In this document: positions 35,598-37,513 of the stretch, piece after piece
Layout: each line of letters opens with the position of its first letter
Numbering within the stretch: position 1 is the first letter of the stretch
Assembly: GCA_015903945.1 (NCBI GenBank)
Contig: JABMDL010000035.1
Location: 1-37,513 of the forward strand
Length of the DNA stretch: 37,513 bases
Direction: 5' to 3'
Source: Nitrospira sp.
Lineage (GTDB): Bacteria; Nitrospirota; Nitrospiria; Nitrospirales; Nitrospiraceae
Position numbers and translations under genes: made by a program
The notes under the pieces: model-generated
What the model was told of the DNA's origin: nothing
Seen by the model: only the letters and a program-made list of their open reading frames with translations
Database searches by the model: none

Positions 35598-35927
35598 ATG
35601 GAACGGCGTCGGCATCGGCGGGTTCATGCCCAACTCAAGAGTTGGCTGTGTGCGAATTCCCACGAAATCGAAGGCGAGACCATTGATCTGTCGATCGGCG
35701 GGGCAAAGTTTGAAAGCTCGCTCACGGTGGAGCCCGGCAAGGAGGTGACCGTGAAGCTGGTCATTCCAGGCACCGACGCACCGATCTATATTGAACACGC
35801 ACAGGTTCAATGGATTCACGATCAAACGTTCGGGGTCAGGTTTCTGGAAGTTCGGCAACAGGAGCTGGACGAGCTGGAGCAGCTGATCGATGAATATCTC
35901 GCGTTAGACGAAGGTGGACAGGCATGA
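35598..35927 (+). CDS. PilZ-domain protein, likely c-di-GMP receptor
   Basis: A 109-residue protein made of one PilZ domain and a C-terminal helix. Both ligand motifs are present: the RxxxR in ERRRHRRVH (residues 2-10) and DxSxGG at D30 to G35 (IDLSIGGAKF). Such proteins bind cyclic di-GMP and alter motility, adhesion or exopolysaccharide output through a partner. The C-terminal helix (RQQELDELEQLIDEYLALDE) is acidic and may contact that partner. The ATG at 35598 is preferred over an upstream codon at 35556, which adds a poorly composed extension. It is divergent from lnt; no partner is visible nearby. Confidence 0.85.
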   Translation: MERRRHRRVHAQLKSWLCANSHEIEGETIDLSIGGAKFESSLTVEPGKEVTVKLVIPGTDAPIYIEHAQVQWIHDQTFGVRFLEVRQQELDELEQLIDEYLALDEGGQA

Positions 35928-36374
35928 AACGTATGAGTGTTTGGATTGGGTAACACCTGATAAAAGGTCTTATTGAAGGTGTGCCATGAGCAACACGGCT
36001 GTGCGGACTTCCTGCGTCAGCGCTGACCACGTGTCTTGTACGTCCTGATTTGTCAACGCTGCCACGGGCAATTGTTCTCCATAGATATGAGTCGGATGGA
36101 GGCTCTGCCAACATCCCGCCCACACAATATCATCCGTCAGACGTAATCGCTACAGGGTCGGGGCCACCTCAACCTGACCTCTTTTCTAGTCTCGATGGTG
36201 GAGACGGCCCCGTTGGGCCGCGTGATCTTCGTGGGATTCCCCTGCGGATCCCGTTCGATCAGCGTGGTGCGGTTCAACGGATCAATGGTCGTGAAGATGT
36301 GGGATGGTTGGTAGGCGAGCATTACGCAGGTATGCTATACTCGGCGCCAACGAAGGAAAGAGGCTAGCCTGGCA
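35928..36374. other. Degraded region with gene remnants
   Basis: No complete gene is visible. On the minus strand lie an RHS-like remnant (36137-36322) and, further down, a 59-codon open frame (35970-36149) of protein-like composition ending LTQEVRTAVLLMAHLQ, bounded upstream by a stop. A TATACT (36336-36341, plus strand) may be the -10 of the next gene; no matching -35 was found. Confidence 0.45.
36137..36322 (-). pseudogene. RHS/YD-repeat protein remnant
   Basis: Sixty-one codons whose centre reads IDPLNRTTLIERDPQGNPTKI followed by TRPNGA, a spacing of D-x-GN and PxG that resembles RHS/YD repeats of polymorphic toxins and wall-associated proteins. A stop codon lies five codons before the first Met, and the end runs into unrelated sequence. 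No N- or C-terminal RHS core is present in the window. It is most likely a decayed fragment. Confidence 0.4.
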
Positions 36375-36632
36375 ATGAAAGCGGTGAAATGTACCAAAGA
36401 CGGCGTGGTCATTCCCTCGGCCTGGGTCAAGGGCTGGGGCAAACCCGTCGTCGCCTATCGGAGTGCCGAGGTCGTGGTCTTGGAATCTCCGGCTCGCGCC
36501 GCGAGTCGCAAGCGACTCGCCACAATGATCCGGAAGGTCCGCCGCGCCGCCCAAGAACTCGGTCCACTGTCTCCGGAACAAATTGCCGCCGAGGTGGCCG
36601 TGGTGCGAGCCGAGCGTGCGCGTCGTTCTTGA
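36375..36632 (+). CDS. AbrB-like antitoxin of a PIN toxin
   Basis: An 85-residue protein whose N-terminus (KCTKDGVVIPSAWVKGWGKPVVAYRS) resembles the swapped-hairpin AbrB/MazE fold, with GVVIP as the usual turn. The C-terminal half (RKRLATMIRKVRRAAQELGPLSPEQIAAEVAVVRAERARR) is a long basic helix region likely to bind the toxin. It overlaps the PIN gene by 17 bases, the normal antitoxin-first order. The ATG at 36375 has only a weak upstream AAGAGG. DNA binding and autoregulation are inferred from the family. Confidence 0.6.
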   Translation: MKAVKCTKDGVVIPSAWVKGWGKPVVAYRSAEVVVLESPARAASRKRLATMIRKVRRAAQELGPLSPEQIAAEVAVVRAERARRS

Positions 36633-37037
36633 TACCAATATCCTCGTCTCAGGGCTGATGTCCGTGAGCAGCCCCCCCCCGCCCAGATCCTCAACGCTCT
36701 CCGAGCGGGCCAGATTGTGGCCGTGATGAGCGAGGCCACCTTGGCAGAATTGGCGCAGGTGCTCCAACGCCCCGCCGTCCGCCGGTACTTTAGCCACTCC
36801 GCGATCACGCCCGCCGCATTTCTGGCGGAGCTGCGGCTGCACGCTGATCTGATGATTCCCCGTCCCACCACCACCGTGATTCGCGACGAGCAGGACCGCC
36901 CCTTCCTCGATCTGCTCGCCACGATCCCCCCACCGCAATACTTCGTGACGGGGGACAAGGATTTTGAGGCCTCCCACTACAGCGGCGTCCCGGTCATCTC
37001 TGCCGCCGAGTTTGCCCGCCTGCTCCGACGTCGCTAA
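36616..37037 (+). pseudogene. PIN-domain toxin gene broken at a C9 tract
   Basis: The gene starts at GTG 36616 with VRVVLDTNILVSGLMS, a complete PIN start with the first metal-binding D. At the nine C at 36672-36680 the frame is lost. The rest continues one frame earlier as AQILNALRAGQIVAVMSEAT and ends at 37037 with the second acidic site in YFVTGDKDFEASHY. Restoring one C would give a normal protein of about 140 residues (PIN_3-type putative toxin). It overlaps its antitoxin gene. The break may be a real mutation, a phase-variable tract, or a sequencing error in a homopolymer. Confidence 0.75.
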
Positions 37038-37081
37038 CTCCGCCCCCCCCCAATCCCCTTACACCAGAAATAAGGGCACCC

Positions 37082-37513
37082 ATGGCACGATGGCTGGGGC
37101 AGCTGTGCGCAATGGGACTGCAACTCTGGCGACGGCTCCTGTTGTGGCTCCAGCGCCGGACAGACGCACGACGGTGGACGCAGCGTGCTACGGCAGCGGC
37201 CCCACGAAAAGCCTTTGTCCAACCCAAACCGGCATGGGTCAAGCAAGAGGTCATTCGATTGAAAGCGCTCATGCCGCAGGTAGGCTGCCGGACGATTGCC
37301 CATCACTTCAATCGGCGATGGAGAGCACGCCGACAGATGACGGTGAGCAAGACCTACGTCGCGGACACCTGCCGGAAAGAGCAGTACCGAATCCTCCATG
37401 CGCGGCGAAGATTGAAACATCGCGTTCCGCGGCCGATGCGGAAGAATCGGGTATGGGGTTGTGATCTGCTCGCGAAGACGGACTCCGAGGGCCGCACCCA
37501 TCTCGCCCTGGCG
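37082..37513 (+). CDS. Integrase-core transposase (3' end outside window)
   Basis: The frame is open from ATG at 37082 to the right edge, 144 codons so far. A basic N-terminal part is followed by KPAWVKQEVIRLKALMPQ, then GCRTIAHHFNRRW and TVSKTYVADTCRKEQY, a helix-turn-helix pattern, then KHRVPRPMRKNRVWGCDLLA. That last block opens the rve (DDE) integrase core, with the first catalytic Asp in WGCDLL. The family resembles IS481/IS3-type or stand-alone integrase-core proteins. The element's left end should lie in 37038-37081, where a second C9 tract occurs, but no inverted repeat can be confirmed without the other end. Confidence 0.75.
   Translation, partial: MARWLGQLCAMGLQLWRRLLLWLQRRTDARRWTQRATAAAPRKAFVQPKPAWVKQEVIRLKALMPQVGCRTIAHHFNRRWRARRQMTVSKTYVADTCRKEQYRILHARRRLKHRVPRPMRKNRVWGCDLLAKTDSEGRTHLALA

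Overview
The window looks like a chromosomal segment of a GC-rich, diderm, lipoprotein-rich bacterium. The most likely source is Nitrospira or a close relative (phylum Nitrospirota). This is an inference from the gene content (class II ribonucleotide reductase, a lysS-lolC-lolD cluster, a complete trp operon with a LysM lipoprotein at its head), from many short conserved unknowns, and from two palindrome-ended intergenic repeats that resemble repeats I recall from Nitrospira genomes. No database search was possible. I saw no rRNA, tRNA or CRISPR.

Layout, left to right. (1) 1-7400: the end of a DnaQ-like exonuclease, a coiled-coil lipoprotein, a 43-residue membrane peptide, the mtaB-miaB pair of tRNA methylthiotransferases (minus strand), a secreted unknown, an AmpG-like transporter and a small DUF4359-like protein. 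(2) 7400-11300: the B12-dependent ribonucleotide reductase nrdJ, preceded by an unusually readable control region with two tandem NrdR boxes over a sigma-70-type promoter and DnaA-box-like sites further upstream. (3) 11390-14610: accessory-flavoured DNA with a small winged-helix-like protein, a vapBC toxin-antitoxin pair with its own operator, a tandem-ACT regulator under a perfect palindrome, rlpA, and two different MITE-like repeats, each starting at a stop codon. (4) 14833-18174: a CNNM/CBS (CorC/HlyC-type) membrane protein convergent with ligA. (5) 18377-25761: LysM lipoprotein, then trpE-G-D-C-F-B-A. (6) 25863-27120: a MntA-HepT type nucleotidyltransferase/HEPN toxin-antitoxin pair and a secreted unknown. 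(7) 27311-35489 (minus strand): lnt - prfB - lysS - lolC/E - lolD - beta-barrel protein - lipoprotein, which joins lipoprotein acylation, lipoprotein export and outer-membrane products in one run. prfB carries the classical programmed +1 frameshift. (8) 35598-37513: a PilZ protein, then a degraded edge region with an RHS-like remnant, an AbrB-like antitoxin with a PIN toxin broken at a C9 tract, and the start of an integrase-type transposase that runs off the window.

Most of the window is ordinary housekeeping DNA. The points most worth a second look are the nrdJ control region, the two stop-codon-abutting repeats, the heptad-repeat elements inside operons (one of which has become the C-terminus of release factor 2), the palindromic operators of the ACT and vapBC genes, two apparently leaderless promoters (mtaB, lnt), and the homopolymer-broken PIN toxin. 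I found no convincing wholly new multi-gene system.
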